Of a stretch of 7,965 bases of DNA, positions 1 to 6,272 are shown piece after piece. The DNA is from Planctomycetota bacterium (GTDB taxonomy: Bacteria; Planctomycetota; Brocadiia; Brocadiales; Brocadiaceae): positions 1 to 7,965 of the forward strand of contig JAHFOW010000136.1 of the NCBI GenBank assembly GCA_023261465.1, written 5' to 3'. Below the pieces are notes generated by a model. That model had not been told where the DNA came from, made no database searches, and was given only the letters and a program-made list of their open reading frames with translations. Each line of letters opens with the position of its first letter. The first letter of the stretch is position 1. A program made the position numbers and the translations under genes.

Positions 1-47
1 GTTGTTATTACGCTCTTTCAGAGCTTAAAAATATTATTGTACTTTTA

Positions 48-92
48 CCCAGGGCGTTGCCCTGGGCTTCCTTATGCAAGCCCTTTGGGCTT
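48..92. repeat. Twin-hairpin REP-like intergenic element
   Basis: Two adjacent perfect hairpins are visible. The first is CCCAGGGC-GTT-GCCCTGGG (48-66), with an 8-bp stem and 3-base loop. The second is AAGCCC-TTT-GGGCTT (78-92), with a 6-bp stem followed by a short T-rich stretch. A weaker 5-bp hairpin (GCTCT-TTC-AGAGC) lies at 12-24. Two short GC-rich hairpins separated by about 11 bases in AT-rich DNA is the layout of dispersed REP-type palindromic repeats. From memory the first arm resembles a widespread intergenic repeat, but copy number cannot be seen here. The second hairpin could also act as a weak terminator for plus-strand transcription. The element directly follows the point where the integrase remnant loses similarity. 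Confidence 0.55.
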
Positions 93-109
93 TTATTTAA
101 AATTGAAAT

Positions 110-328
110 ATCTTTCCTTAATTCAATGACATTGCCGTACAAAAGATACGTACTATCAATGCCATTCTTTTGCCTGACGACATGAAATAATCCGTGCTTT
201 AAATCAAACTGCGACCATCGCAAAGATACAAGCTCAGAGACCAGCAGTCCATGACAGTAAGCCAGCAGGATCAGTGAGCGTCCATCTGCTTCGGGTCATT
301 GAGAATTTGCGATCTCGAAAAAGCTGTC
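110..328 (-). pseudogene. Tyrosine recombinase/integrase remnant (decayed)
   Basis: Read on the minus strand, this frame gives GRSLILLAYCHGLLVSEL followed by VSLRWSQFDLKHGLFHVV and RQKNGIDSTYLLYGN. This is the start of the catalytic domain of a phage-type tyrosine integrase, whose usual form is LAYRHGLRVSEL..LRW.QiDLKqG.LhV.RlKNG. In the family the Arg of HGLRVSEL is the first catalytic Arg; here it is Leu. A TGA stop (296-298) interrupts the frame just before this block, while integrase-like residues (FFEIANSQ) continue upstream in the same frame. Similarity is lost after about 110, where the repeat element begins, so the later catalytic residues (His-X-X-Arg, Tyr) are missing. This is a dead fragment, presumably left by an old integration event. 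The outer boundaries are approximate. Confidence 0.7.
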
Positions 329-403
329 CTTTTTATGACGTTCGTAAGTGTTTTTACGAAAAATTTCACGGGAACATTTTTTCAAATTATTAAAAATAGT
401 AAC

Positions 404-432
404 AGTTCAGCCCACCCCGGATAATGCTGACT
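404..432 (-). terminator. Possible terminator after the DUF2141 gene
   Basis: On the minus strand AGTCAGC pairs with GCTGAACT (7 pairs with one bulged A) around a 14-base loop. It is followed by GTTACTATTTTTAATAATT, which is T-rich but not a clean T-run. The stem begins at the stop codon of the DUF2141 gene, the expected place for the end of the mprF cluster transcript. The long loop and the bulge make this a weak candidate. Confidence 0.33.
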
Positions 433-893
433 CACAACCCAAATTTATGAACCAGATGAACCGTGACAAATGTCTCTCCTTCCCCAACGTGAAATTTAAC
501 CTCATCCCATTTTGGATGGCGTCTTATTTTTTGAACATCAAGCCTTGAAAAACCGACAGGTTCTTTAGGTATCCCCAGCATACCGCTGCTTTCTAAATCA
601 CCGGTATTATTAAGATCGTGATATGCAGAGAGGGAGTAATCTCCTGGCTTTATATTTTTAATTCTATATTTCCTGGACTGCCCTGTAAATTCAATAAGTT
701 GAGCATCTATATCGACATATCCCTTATCTCTCTTCTCGTGACTTTCCTTATTATTACAAAGTGAAAAGCGTACCGGCGCTTTATTATTACCTTGCGTAAA
801 TCTATCTACAGTAACAACCACGTCTCCTGCAAAAACACGGGCAGAAGGTAAAATAAACATTAAACCCCACCAAATAAAGATCATTTTTTTCAT
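432..893 (-). CDS. Secreted DUF2141 domain protein
   Basis: The protein has 153 residues. The N-terminus MKKMIFIWWG..ILPSARVFA is a classic signal peptide (basic start, hydrophobic core, small residues before a probable cut after VFA, about residue 22), so the mature protein is exported. The mature part is a single small beta-rich domain. Residues 86-116 carry the hallmark of the DUF2141 family (PF09912): Y-S-L-S-A-Y-H-D-L-N-N-T-G-D-L, then GIPKEPVGFS. The Asp/Asn-rich HDLNNTGDLE stretch resembles a metal-binding turn, but the family has no established biochemical function. The length is typical for a one-domain member. Its ATG lies 2 bases beyond the stop of the upstream small membrane-protein gene, with a GGGA-like ribosome site inside that gene's end, so the two are almost certainly co-translated. 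Co-location with mprF suggests, as inference only, an envelope-related role. Confidence 0.85.
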   Translation of the reverse strand: MKKMIFIWWGLMFILPSARVFAGDVVVTVDRFTQGNNKAPVRFSLCNNKESHEKRDKGYVDIDAQLIEFTGQSRKYRIKNIKPGDYSLSAYHDLNNTGDLESSGMLGIPKEPVGFSRLDVQKIRRHPKWDEVKFHVGEGETFVTVHLVHKFGL

Positions 894-895
894 TT

Positions 896-1102
896 TTATT
901 CCCGGATTAAAAAAGGCAAGGCAATTAAGGCCAAGCCAATCGAAATTAATAAATATTTATTTGAAACAAAATACGGATAGACCATAAGACCAAGACCGCT
1001 CAACAGCGCTATAAATTTGTGTTGTTTTTTCCCATAAACAAAATATGCAAGCCCAAATGAACCATACAAAACAGAAATGAATAGTTTCAATGATAAATTC
1101 AA
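896..1102 (-). CDS. Small three-helix inner-membrane protein (68 aa)
   Basis: The start is a TTG at 1100-1102, seven bases after a perfect AGGAGG (1110-1115). A longer frame beginning at 1141 would put that ribosome site inside the coding sequence and add a polar, non-conserved leader. From the chosen start the protein has three hydrophobic segments, about residues 5-21, 29-44 and 48-65. A basic loop (YGKKQHK) separates the first two, and the protein ends LPFLIRE. Motifs such as YGSFGLAYFVYGKKQ and YPYFVSN match, from memory, a family of tiny bacterial membrane proteins often loosely labelled 'amino acid transport protein'; I know of no demonstrated transport activity. It lies between mprF and the DUF2141 gene, same strand, and is probably in one operon with them. 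Function is unknown. Confidence 0.78.
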   Translation of the reverse strand: MNLSLKLFISVLYGSFGLAYFVYGKKQHKFIALLSGLGLMVYPYFVSNKYLLISIGLALIALPFLIRE

Positions 1103-1109
1103 AATATTT

Positions 1110-1115
1110 CCTCCT
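1110..1115 (-). promoter_or_regulatory. Ribosome binding site fixing the TTG start
   Basis: On the minus strand AGGAGG stands seven bases before TTG (1102-1100). It is the strongest Shine-Dalgarno match in the minus-strand cluster and decides the start of the 68-residue membrane protein. Just upstream (1124-1137) GTGGA-GAAT-TCCAC can form a small stem, and CTCCACG/CGTGGAG (1132-1138 with 1184-1190) offers a competing longer-range pairing in the 90-base gap after mprF. Whether either structure matters is unknown. Confidence 0.75.
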
Positions 1116-1191
1116 GAGTTTTGGTGGAATTCTCCACGCAAATCAAAGTAAACGTCTTATCCTTTTAAGATCGGGATTTGCTTCGTGGAGT

Positions 1192-3741
1192 TTATTTCTC
1201 ACCGGCGCCTTGAGAACTTTTAGAAATAAGAAATGCTATATTGGTGAGTATCCGTGGTAGTGTAAAACCACCAGGCGATGCTAAATATTTTGGTTCCCAT
1301 ACAGGATCAAACTTTTCTTTGTACTGCCGCAAGCCCTGGAAATTAAAAAAATGCTCCCCATGCCGAAAAATAAACGCGCCAAGTCTATTCCAGACCGGCG
1401 CAGAAACACGGCTCTCAAGTCCGGAAAAAGGCGCCATGCCAAAATTGAACCATTTATAACCTTCCTGTTTTCCCCAGAGCATGAGTTGAATGAACAGGTA
1501 TTCCATAGTGCTGTTAGGGGACTCGGGAAGATAGCGCATAAGATCTGACGAGAGTTCCTCCTTTTCCGCTCCTTCCCATAAGTTCAAGAAAGCAATTATC
1601 TTGCCATTTTTTCTTACGATTCCAGCAGGAAAATTTTTCAGGTATTCTGTATTGAAAAAACCGGTACAGAAAGATTTTTCTGTAATATTTTTTTCGGCTA
1701 GCCATGCATCGGATATTATTTTAAACTCTGGCAGGAGAGCGGGAACTTTTTCTTTGGGAACCAATTCAAAGGCACACCCTTCTTTCTCAAGGTGGTTACG
1801 TGTATGACGCAGCCCTTTTCGGGCAATTCCCTCAAGTGAAAAGGTGGGTAGAGAAACCCGGGCTTCTTCTCCCAGCTTAAGCAAGGTTAATCCAAGGTCA
1901 ATGTACTTGTAGAGATGCTTTTGCTCAACTTCATAAAAGATCGTCCATCCTCCGTGAAGGTCGCACATCTCATGAAACTTCCAGATTAATTCAGGCATTT
2001 CACTTTCCGGACCAACGGGGTCACCCATTGCCACCCAACTTTTTCCATGCGTGGCATACATGATGAATGCGTTTTTACTTTCACTCAGGAGGAATGACTT
2101 GTCTCCAAGGAAGGCTAAATTTGCATACATTTTTTTTGAATTTTTTACTATAGTACGTACTATAGTCAGATCCACTGCGCCAGAAACATAAGGTTTCGCC
2201 GTTGCAGAGCGTAACAGTTTCAACAGAGCAAAAAAAAGAGCCAGGACACATGCTCCCACCGTTGCGCGGAGAAATCGTGGCGCATCTCCGGACAAACTGA
2301 AGTGCCACCATAACTCACTCGAATATTCGATGTGTTTATATGAAAAAAGTCCGAGCCATATTGAACTTAGCATAACAAGGACGATCGCTGCAATCCAACC
2401 TGGGGTATACGGTTCGTTTATAAGAGATGTCTTTCGATAGAAATGTTGATGGGACGGCAGGAGTGCGCCCAACATAGCCGTCAGAATAATCGCCTCTTCG
2501 TAATCAAACCCTTTGAGCAGGGAAAAAACAATTCCCGATGCAAGAAGAGCCACGGTAAGATGATAGGCGGCATTCATTCGACGCTGCAGACCCCAGGCCA
2601 GAATAAGGAGTAACACACCTGCAAGACTACCAAAGAAATGGGAGATTTCCATAATCGGGAGTGGAATAAATTCCCTGAACCACATCATGCGAATATTTTC
2701 AGTGGGAGTTGAGCCGGAAAAGATCAGGATAATACCGCCAACAAATGTAGAAAAAGAGAGGACATTTGGTACAATCTCTGGCACCCACTGTCCAAAAAAA
2801 CGGGCGGTCAGTGTAAGTGCCTCTTTTCTCTGAAGTAACTCATTTATGCCGAGTAATATGGCGGCAATACACATAGGGAGCAAATAGTAAATTCCCCGAA
2901 AAGTTAAGAGCGCTCCTAACACCGAAGAAGCCGGCGCAACAGGTGAGAGAAAAAGAATGATTACGGTCTCCATGATCCCCAGTCCGCCGGGAACCTGGCT
3001 TATTAATCCCGCTATCTGTGATAAAATAAAAATACCTATAAACGTAAGGTATGACAAACTTCCTATTGAAGGGAGCAGAACATAGAGCACACTTCCATTC
3101 AGGAGCACATCCATACAGGCAATGGTAATTGAGGAAAGTGAAAATTTTAGGGAGGGGACCGAAAACTCCAATCTCAAGATTTTAAGTGGATTTTTCCTCA
3201 AAGCGCTCAACAAGAGAAATCCACCGACAAAGATGATAAAGCATATTCCCAAAAGATGTATAGATGCGAAACGAACGTGAATTAAAGAGGGAATTTCCAA
3301 CGGTTTTGTCATGAAAACGATCCCCCCTATCGTAAAAATGCCGAGCCAGAAGGCAAGACCACAGAAGGCGACTATTTTTGTGATATCTATTGTTGAGAGT
3401 CCCCAGGCTGCGTAAAGGCGGTATCGTATCGCGGCAAGCATCGAAATACCAATGTTGTTGCTAAAGGCATAACCTATGAAACCAGCAGTTGCAATCTTAC
3501 TGTATGCGAGCGGATGATTTACATAGCGAAGGGCAAGGAAATCGTACCCTATCAATGCTAAGTAGCCCAATAGAGTAAATACAAATGCAAGAAACAGGCG
3601 CAGCAGAGAAAGTGTTTTGAAATGATGCGCAACATCGTGGTAGTGGTATTCTTTAAGTTCATATTGAAGTACCCATAGCGCTGCCGCAAAGAGGAAGACC
3701 CCAAATAGGGGGCCGATACTACGAATAAGTATTTTTTTCAT
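1192..3741 (-). CDS. mprF: MprF-type aminoacyl-phosphatidylglycerol synthase/flippase
   Basis: The protein has 849 residues, close to the usual full MprF length (about 840-880). Residues 1-510 are a multi-helix membrane region. It contains the flippase-domain signatures GYAFSNNIGISMLAAIRYRLYAAWGLS (90-116, split for reading) and SQVPGGLGIMETV (248-260). Residues 530-849 are a cytosolic DUF2156/GNAT-like synthase domain with GIARKGLRHTRNHLEKEG (638-655), SSDLMRY (731-737), GYKWFNFGMAPFSGLESRV (761-779) and FNFQGLRQYKEKFDPVWEPK (799-818). In the family this domain transfers Lys or Ala from aminoacyl-tRNA to phosphatidylglycerol and the membrane part moves the product to the outer leaflet. That reduces negative surface charge and gives resistance to cationic peptides. 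The amino acid used here cannot be told from sequence. The ATG at 3741 is preceded by an in-frame stop (TGA, six codons upstream) and has no good ribosome site. It is the first gene of the minus-strand cluster. Confidence 0.92.
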   Translation of the reverse strand: MKKILIRSIGPLFGVFLFAAALWVLQYELKEYHYHDVAHHFKTLSLLRLFLAFVFTLLGYLALIGYDFLALRYVNHPLAYSKIATAGFIGYAFSNNIGISMLAAIRYRLYAAWGLSTIDITKIVAFCGLAFWLGIFTIGGIVFMTKPLEIPSLIHVRFASIHLLGICFIIFVGGFLLLSALRKNPLKILRLEFSVPSLKFSLSSITIACMDVLLNGSVLYVLLPSIGSLSYLTFIGIFILSQIAGLISQVPGGLGIMETVIILFLSPVAPASSVLGALLTFRGIYYLLPMCIAAILLGINELLQRKEALTLTARFFGQWVPEIVPNVLSFSTFVGGIILIFSGSTPTENIRMMWFREFIPLPIMEISHFFGSLAGVLLLILAWGLQRRMNAAYHLTVALLASGIVFSLLKGFDYEEAIILTAMLGALLPSHQHFYRKTSLINEPYTPGWIAAIVLVMLSSIWLGLFSYKHIEYSSELWWHFSLSGDAPRFLRATVGACVLALFFALLKLLRSATAKPYVSGAVDLTIVRTIVKNSKKMYANLAFLGDKSFLLSESKNAFIMYATHGKSWVAMGDPVGPESEMPELIWKFHEMCDLHGGWTIFYEVEQKHLYKYIDLGLTLLKLGEEARVSLPTFSLEGIARKGLRHTRNHLEKEGCAFELVPKEKVPALLPEFKIISDAWLAEKNITEKSFCTGFFNTEYLKNFPAGIVRKNGKIIAFLNLWEGAEKEELSSDLMRYLPESPNSTMEYLFIQLMLWGKQEGYKWFNFGMAPFSGLESRVSAPVWNRLGAFIFRHGEHFFNFQGLRQYKEKFDPVWEPKYLASPGGFTLPRILTNIAFLISKSSQGAGEK

Positions 3742-3767
3742 AAGAACTGCTGGCCATCATCCTTTCT

Positions 3768-3783
3768 TTAATGACATCATTAA
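3768..3783. promoter_or_regulatory. 16-bp inverted repeat upstream of mprF (candidate operator)
   Basis: TTAATGA-CA-TCATTAA is a perfect 7-bp inverted repeat with a 2-base centre. It starts 26 bases upstream of the mprF ATG and overlaps the edge of the candidate -10 box, the usual place for a repressor operator. Symmetric AT-rich sites of this size are typical of dimeric helix-turn-helix regulators such as the GntR, TetR or MarR families. No regulator gene is present in the window, so its use as an operator is inference. Confidence 0.4.
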
Positions 3784-3934
3784 TTTACTTAAATCTGAAT
3801 CTTGTAATCAAGGCGAAGCCCAATTAGAGGATAAAGAGGAAAAAGTTGAATCTCTAAGGGCTTTGAAATTAGAAAACGAGGTAACGGCGATTCACCTTTT
3901 CAATAAAAATATATCACAAAAAAAAGAAGAATAA
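3773..3934 (+). other. Start-less open frame, possible gene remnant; otherwise empty spacer
   Basis: The 358-base gap between mprF and the tRNA gene holds no complete gene. One plus-strand frame stays open for 53 codons and reads like protein: DIINLLKSESCNQGEAQLED, then KEEKVESLRALKLENEVTAI and HLFNKNISQKKEE before TAA (3932-3934). It is rich in Glu and Lys, like a helical C-terminus. There is no ATG, GTG or TTG start with a ribosome site in frame. The frame also runs into the start region of the oppositely oriented mprF. It could be the tail of a lost gene or chance in purine-rich DNA. I recognise no family. From 3935 to about 4034 I see nothing else. Confidence 0.25.
3782..3811 (-). promoter_or_regulatory. 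Candidate sigma-70 promoter for mprF
   Basis: On the minus strand TTGATT (3811-3806) and TAAATT (3787-3782) are separated by 18 bases. Transcription would start near 3775, inside the inverted repeat and about 35 bases before the mprF ATG. Both boxes are imperfect and the region is AT-rich, so chance matches are likely. Its position ahead of the first gene of the cluster is the main support. Confidence 0.32.
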
Positions 3935-4034
3935 AGCCGAAAATCAGGACAGAGATAGATGTGAAGGGATTAACAGTGAAGACAGGAGTTTTTATTCAGA
4001 AATGCACCACAGGAAACATTACCACGTTTTAAAA

Positions 4035-4062
4035 GTTTGCCAGAGTATTCAAACGGGCAAAC
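4035..4062 (-). terminator. Rho-independent terminator of the tRNA-fMet gene
   Basis: On the minus strand GTTTGCC (4062-4056) pairs perfectly with GGCAAAC (4041-4035) around a 14-base loop, followed by TTTTAAAA. It lies 37 bases beyond the tRNA 3' end, as expected for a short monocistronic tRNA transcript. The stem is only 7 bp and the T-run is 4, so strength is uncertain. Confidence 0.5.
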
Positions 4063-4099
4063 CATCAGGAAACCGGCAAATCCTCGCCGAAGCCGAAGT

Positions 4100-4176
4100 T
4101 GGTAGCGGGGGTGGGATTCGAACCCACGACCTCCGGGTTATGAGCCCGACGAGCTGCCAGACTGCTCTACCCCGCG
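4100..4176 (-). tRNA. Initiator tRNA-fMet (CAT)
   Basis: The 77-nt gene folds into a full cloverleaf. The acceptor is CGCGGGG/CCCCGCT, the anticodon arm is TCGGG-CTCATAA-CCCGG with anticodon CAT at 4140-4142, the T arm is GTGGG-TTCGAAT-CCCAC, and the 3' ACCA is encoded. Two features identify an initiator rather than elongator tRNA. The first acceptor pair is a C1.U72 mismatch, allowing formylation and blocking EF-Tu use, and three consecutive G:C pairs (GGG/CCC) sit at the base of the anticodon stem for P-site binding. The rest closely follows the Escherichia coli tRNA-fMet, which has C1.A72. It stands alone, with its own promoter upstream and a terminator downstream, divergent from the GlmU-like gene. 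Confidence 0.96.
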
Positions 4177-4235
4177 TTATTTATGTGTAGTTGATTTTGC
4201 AAGTATAAATGTTTTACACATCGATTATTATTCAA

Positions 4236-4263
4236 AGTATAGCAGTCCATTCTTAACTGTCAA
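4236..4263 (-). promoter_or_regulatory. Sigma-70 promoter for tRNA-fMet
   Basis: On the minus strand a perfect TTGACA (4263-4258) is followed after 16 bases by TATACT (4241-4236). Transcription would start near 4229, giving a leader of about 50 bases before the tRNA 5' end, which RNase P would remove. Eleven of twelve consensus bases match, much better than any other candidate in the window and as expected for a highly expressed stable RNA. Confidence 0.78.
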
Positions 4264-4409
4264 GTGTAAAAAAACTTTCCTTTTTTTGTAACTTTTTCTT
4301 GTAAAATATGGTAGATATAGTGTTAATTTAATAAAATTCTTTTATTTATTTGAGCAAGTTTTTTACCCCATCTTTACATTAAAGTTTTTTTTATAAAGGG
4401 GACTTTTCC
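4264..4409 (+). other. AT-rich divergent leader before the GlmU-like gene
   Basis: This stretch separates the tRNA-fMet promoter from the GlmU-like start and contains runs of T and A with no open frame. A TATAGT at 4316-4321 is a fair -10 box but has only a poor -35 (TTTTTC). TTGAGC near 4350 with TTACATT-like sequence downstream is no better. A plus-strand promoter must be in here because the neighbour upstream is divergent, but I cannot place it. AAAGGGG (4395-4401) is the ribosome site for the GTG start. Confidence 0.35.
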
Positions 4410-5684
4410 GTGCACCAAATATGCATATTTGAAGACGGTCAGTATTCACGGTTGACGCCGCTTGTATACACACGGCCAGTTTTTGAACTCCGGTGCGGAC
4501 TTTTTACTCCCCTGGAAAGAATTACCCAACTCTATCCCCATACTCCTCTTACCATTTTTTGCAGGGATTACTTAAAGGATGTATTGCAGAAAAAATACCC
4601 TGACGCTGTTAACACCCTTCAATCTGCCGGCGATACATACCTTTTTCTTAATGGCCGCGCTATCTTTACCATGCCTGTTTCTCTGGAAGGTTCTGATGAA
4701 ATTGGAATTCAGGACGACACTCTGGTATATGTCCGGCTCAGGGGTGAATATATCAGGGAGTTATCTCATGAGGCTTTTCTTGCCGGGGATGTAATAAAAT
4801 TATTGAGGGACAAGGTTCGTGTGGTCAATACAGACATTCCCCTTATCCACTACTTTTGGGATATCATGAAACACAACAAGTCACAGATAGAGAATGATTT
4901 CAGGATTTTTATCAAACATGGCTCTGTTTCAGGAAAGGTGTATGAAGGCGCTTACCTTATGAACGCGCAGAAAATTTTTATCGGCAATGACACCCTGATT
5001 AAGCCATGTTGTGTGTTAGACGCTGAGAATGGACCAATTTATATAGGAAACCATGTTACCATTTCCCCCAATACGACTATCGAGGGACCTGTCTTCATTG
5101 GCAATCATGCTGTCATACAACCAAACACGCGGTTACGCGCCGGAACAAATGTAGGGGAGTCGTGCAAGATAGGCGGAGAAGTCTCAAATACGATTTTCCA
5201 CAGTTGCAGTAATAAGCAGCACGATGGATTTCTTGGCGATTCTTATATTGGCTCATGGGTTAATATCGGGGCAGATACGGTAAACAGCAATCTCCTCAAT
5301 ACGTATGGGCATATAAAGGTGGAGATTGAGGGAAACGTTATCAATACCCACCACATGTTCCTTGGTATGGCAATGGGCGACCACACCAAAACGGCCATCA
5401 ACACAACGATCATGACGGGAAGTGTTTTTGGCTTTGCCTGTAATATTATTACCCCTGCATATCCCCCGAAACAACTTCCTTCTTTTACCTGGTATTCAAG
5501 ACAAGGTATGAAGGTTTATATCCCGGAAAAGGCCTTAACGGTAGCAAAAATAGCCATGAAAAGGCGGAACAGGGAAATGACTCCCGCAGAAGAACAACTC
5601 TTTATGAAGGTATTTCAACTTACAGAGAAAGAGAGAAACACCGTTTATGGAAAAAGATATCAGGCAGGAACGAATTATCATTGA
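4410..5684 (+). CDS. Non-canonical GlmU-like sugar nucleotidyltransferase/acyltransferase
   Basis: The protein has 424 residues from a GTG start, 8 bases after AAAGGGG; homologues also begin at the ICIFED motif, supporting it. Residues 1-150 resemble the divergent nucleotidyltransferase domain of the 'alternative GlmU' family (TIGR03991/PF13562). They have [22 protein letters not shown] (18-30) and NGR (81-83) in place of the usual LAAGxGTRM loop. Residues about 188-350 are hexapeptide repeats of a left-handed beta-helix acyltransferase. [13 protein letters not shown] (269-281) and [10 protein letters not shown] (285-294) align by eye with GlmU HLTYLGDxEIG and NIGAGTITCN, putting His271 at the acetyltransferase catalytic base. 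The likely role is making UDP-GlcNAc, or a related nucleotide sugar, from the 1-phosphate for peptidoglycan or lipopolysaccharide. Substrate and bifunctionality are inferred, not shown. The 3' end overlaps the next gene by 38 bases. Confidence 0.85.
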   Translation: MHQICIFEDGQYSRLTPLVYTRPVFELRCGLFTPLERITQLYPHTPLTIFCRDYLKDVLQKKYPDAVNTLQSAGDTYLFLNGRAIFTMPVSLEGSDEIGIQDDTLVYVRLRGEYIRELSHEAFLAGDVIKLLRDKVRVVNTDIPLIHYFWDIMKHNKSQIENDFRIFIKHGSVSGKVYEGAYLMNAQKIFIGNDTLIKPCCVLDAENGPIYIGNHVTISPNTTIEGPVFIGNHAVIQPNTRLRAGTNVGESCKIGGEVSNTIFHSCSNKQHDGFLGDSYIGSWVNIGADTVNSNLLNTYGHIKVEIEGNVINTHHMFLGMAMGDHTKTAINTTIMTGSVFGFACNIITPAYPPKQLPSFTWYSRQGMKVYIPEKALTVAKIAMKRRNREMTPAEEQLFMKVFQLTEKERNTVYGKRYQAGTNYH

Positions 5685-6234
5685 TACAAGTATTTTTACG
5701 AATCCCGATGTTTATCAATCATTTGGGGCCAGTTCGACAGAGGCATTATATACATTTTTAGATATAGCCGGCAAACTGGATGGCCCTGCTTTTTATATGC
5801 CTCCGGCGATTTATCAGGAACTGCTCAATTTTGTGGAAATTGACCAGATTCCCGTCGAGTTTCAAATTCGGATATTTCAGAAACCGCCAAAACGGTATGA
5901 AATGTCTGTGCCAGCCTTTTTATTGTACGAACTTATCGAGGATGTGCGCCACAGGATTGACAAGGGTTTGCGGGTAGCAGAAGAGGCGGTGAGAGAGGTG
6001 TCGTCAGAAACAGAACCAGGAACGATTGCCAATCTGAGAAAAAAATACCGTATGGCCCTCCGCGAGGGCATTATTGACAGCAAGGAGGATGTCGATCTCA
6101 TCCTCCTTGCAAAAGAGATGGACGGCATTTTAATTTCAGCGGATACAGGGATCGTTAAATGGGCGGACAAGCTTGGTATACGGTATCTTGATCCCCGGAA
6201 GTTGCGGAGTATTTTAGATAAGCTTCTAAGTTAA
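5647..6234 (+). CDS. RNA ligase partner protein, PIN-domain family
   Basis: The protein has 195 residues. [13 protein letters not shown] (10-22), [11 protein letters not shown] (52-62) and a C-terminal block [18 protein letters not shown] followed by [14 protein letters not shown] (143-174) match the MJ0950-like 'RNA ligase partner' family (TIGR03875, PIN_5), common in archaea and rare in bacteria. It keeps the acidic residues expected of a PIN nuclease centre: Asp13, Glu58, Asp148/Asp150, Asp166 and Asp174. Metal-dependent RNase activity is plausible but unproven. In genomes with this family, a Pab1020-type ATP-dependent RNA ligase is usually present and often nearby; none is in this window. 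The ATG overlaps the GlmU-like gene by 38 bases and has only a weak purine-rich site (AGAGAAAGAGAG) 11 bases upstream, so translation is probably coupled. No other in-frame start near residues 1-12 looks better. Confidence 0.85.
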   Translation: MEKDIRQERIIIDTSIFTNPDVYQSFGASSTEALYTFLDIAGKLDGPAFYMPPAIYQELLNFVEIDQIPVEFQIRIFQKPPKRYEMSVPAFLLYELIEDVRHRIDKGLRVAEEAVREVSSETEPGTIANLRKKYRMALREGIIDSKEDVDLILLAKEMDGILISADTGIVKWADKLGIRYLDPRKLRSILDKLLS

Positions 6235-6272
6235 GAATTTATATTTATGTATAGGAATTTCAAAGCGATCTC

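Noticed and set aside
341..360. Inverted repeat TTCGTAA..TTACGAA as a terminator
   Set aside because: The 7-bp stem is AT-rich and not followed by a T-run on either strand in the needed direction; it also lies in the readable integrase frame, so its symmetry may be chance.
348..548. Plus-strand open frame of 66 codons
   Set aside because: Half of it is antisense to the DUF2141 gene, it resembles no family, and it has no ribosome site.
2081..2311. Minus-strand frame overlapping mprF, and other frames at 1241-1807
   Set aside because: They are alternate-frame readings within the conserved mprF coding sequence.
4002..4190. Plus-strand open frame of 62 codons containing GGIRTHDLRVMSP
   Set aside because: This is the familiar false protein produced by translating the antisense of a tRNA-Met gene; it covers the tRNA at 4100-4176.
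5253..5474. Minus-strand frame inside the GlmU-like gene, and the similar frame at 5877-6170 inside the PIN gene
   Set aside because: Both are antisense shadows of well-supported genes with low-complexity or Cys/His/Ser-rich translations and no start signals.
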